NCBI GenBank assembly: GCA_963764305.1
Contig: CAVXSD010000007.1
Span: 186,001-250,000 of the forward strand
DNA: 64,000 nt
Direction: 5' to 3'
Source of the DNA: Bog-473 sp963764305
Lineage (GTDB): Bacteria; Actinomycetota; Acidimicrobiia; Acidimicrobiales; RAAP-2
Position 1 is the first letter of the stretch; every line of letters begins with the position of its first letter. Positions 61,045-64,000 of this stretch are shown piece after piece. Both the position numbers and the translations under genes were made by a program. The notes below the pieces were generated by a model that did no database searches, was not told the origin of the DNA, and was given only the letters and a program-made list of their open reading frames with translations.

Positions 61045-61509
61045 TCAGGAGTAGCGGGCGGCCCTGGTGCCGGGCGGGTTGCTGGTGCCGGGAACGGCGT
61101 CGGGGTTCTCGACACAGACCTCGGATTCGAGGCCGTCGGGGTCCCGGAAGAAGAGGCTGAGCATGGGCCCGAAGTCGGTGACGAAGTCGTCCGCCGCCCC
61201 GCGGGCCATCAGCCGGGCGCGGATCTCCTCGAAGTCCTGGAGCGAGGCGGCCTGGAGGGCCAGGTGGTCGAGGCGGCCGCGGCCGAACATCGGGGTCTGG
61301 CGGTCGGCCTCGGTGTTCCCCTCTATCTCGAAGACGTTGAGCTCGGCCCAGTCACCGATCTTGATGATGGAGAGCCGGGGGCCCTTGCCCTCGGGGAACT
61401 CGGATCCGTCCCGCAGGACCTCGGCCTCGAAGACGTCCCGGTAGAAGTCGTTCAGGCGCGTGGCGTCGTGGGTGATCACGGCGACGTGGTTCAAGCCCTT
61501 CAGCAGCAT
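61045..61509 (-). CDS. VOC family protein
   Basis: 154 residues: LKGLNHVAVITHDATRLNDF at the start, LDHLALQAASLQDFEEIRAR in the second half, and LFFRDPDGLESEVCVEN with the terminal metal glutamate. The likely metal set is H8, H in LDHLAL and E in SEVCVE, as in extradiol-like or glyoxalase-like enzymes. It starts 18 nt after the EthD-like gene stop with a GGAGGC-like site. Substrate unknown. Confidence 0.9.
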   Translation of the reverse strand: MLLKGLNHVAVITHDATRLNDFYRDVFEAEVLRDGSEFPEGKGPRLSIIKIGDWAELNVFEIEGNTEADRQTPMFGRGRLDHLALQAASLQDFEEIRARLMARGAADDFVTDFGPMLSLFFRDPDGLESEVCVENPDAVPGTSNPPGTRAARYS

Positions 61510-61527
61510 GGTGCCTCCCCCGGATGC

Positions 61528-61815
61528 TCAGGCGACGATCTCGCTCGTCTGCAGGACGGGAGCGATGGACGTGTAGTTGGCGACGTCCGCGAGCACGTCG
61601 GCCGTGCCCTCGGCCGCCATCGCCTGTTGGAGCGCGTCGGTTGAGTCGAACGTGAAATGCACCGCGGCCACGTACGGGCCGTCGACCCCCTTGTCGATCT
61701 CGGCGCTCTCGAGACCCCAGGTGCGCGCGGCCAGCGGCACGTGCTTGTCGCGGTAGTAGTCGTGGTCGAACGACGCGCCCTCGGTCACCGGGTAGAACAC
61801 GGACAGACGGATCAT
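61528..61815 (-). CDS. EthD-like dimeric alpha/beta barrel protein
   Basis: 95 residues, one ferredoxin-like fold unit: MIRLSVFYPVTEGASFDHDY with YRDKHVPLAARTWGLESAEI, the DHDYYRDKHVPL segment being the EthD signature. EthD proteins accompany P450 or aromatic catabolic genes and may be small isomerases or decarboxylases. It begins 57 nt after the dnaE2 stop, so it may share that transcript, and leads the VOC and NTF2-like genes. Confidence 0.9.
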   Translation of the reverse strand: MIRLSVFYPVTEGASFDHDYYRDKHVPLAARTWGLESAEIDKGVDGPYVAAVHFTFDSTDALQQAMAAEGTADVLADVANYTSIAPVLQTSEIVA

Positions 61816-61872
61816 GGAACGCCCCCTTGGTCGGTCATCGACAGTCTGCCAGGTGATGGTGAATGAGGCTCC

Positions 61873-64000
<2,128 letters not shown>

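Overview
The window is GC-rich chromosomal DNA from an actinobacterium, most likely an uncultured Acidimicrobiia-type lineage. This is inferred from F420-type luciferase-like oxidoreductases, DUF3052, DUF2505, TIGR03085 and DUF1707 family proteins, DnaE2, many acyl-CoA enzymes with GTG starts and 4-nt overlaps, and a surface protein built of YWLVASDGG repeats. Several genes have a TAnnnT box 6 to 8 nt before the start codon and no Shine-Dalgarno sequence, which suggests leaderless transcripts.

Left part (1 to 36.7 kb). 0.4-3.3 kb: a leftward operon of an F420 oxidoreductase, an NTF2-like protein, an OB-fold/zinc-ribbon protein and a divergent thiolase. 3.3-6.4 kb: an FMN hydroxy-acid oxidase coupled to an acyl-CoA synthetase. 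6.2-7.2 kb: a ParD-like antitoxin/zeta-like kinase pair wedged between the synthetase and a HAD hydrolase, both of whose reading frames run into the pair. 8-13.7 kb: signal peptidase I, a methyltransferase/oxidoreductase divergent pair, an AlkX/YcaQ-like DNA glycosylase, and a leftward set of truncated haemoglobin, Cys-rich winged-helix regulator and DUF3565-DUF1971 fusion, plausibly a nitric-oxide or redox stress unit. 13.9-18.5 kb: a five-gene acyl-CoA degradation operon headed by a perfect palindrome, a near copy of which precedes the thiolase/OB operon at 23.7 kb. 18.7-20.6 kb: the repeat surface protein. 21-23.6 kb: two tandem class III cyclases, one fused to DUF1707 and LiaF-like domains. 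26.3-36.7 kb: a flavoprotein reductase, alanine dehydrogenase, aldehyde dehydrogenase, Lrp regulator, class III aminotransferase, amine-oxidase-like flavoprotein and an NCS1 permease, which together look like uptake and catabolism of an amine or nucleobase.

Middle part (36.7 to 54.3 kb) is a plastic, accessory stretch. It holds frame-broken phosphoribosyltransferase and deaminase genes, a (GGC)11 microsatellite, relics of an integrase, an IS630 and an IS30 element, polysaccharide genes (GT2, methyltransferase, broken membrane polymerase, GT-C mannosyltransferase), a 3' relic of a group II intron with its domain V, a decayed gene of an unnamed family, DUF1028, a uracil phosphoribosyltransferase/Rieske oxygenase pair, a short-chain dehydrogenase and a GH15 gene with many frame changes.

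Right part (54.4 to 64 kb) is intact again: a type II NADH dehydrogenase, a dehydrogenase/DapB-like reductase pair, glyoxalase-fold and NTF2-like proteins, an alpha/beta hydrolase, and the C-terminal two thirds of error-prone polymerase DnaE2 with a small downstream operon.

Frame changes are common. Those in the GH15 and surface-protein genes leave conserved sequence without nonsense codons and may be assembly errors. The unnamed-family gene also carries in-frame stops and looks truly decayed.
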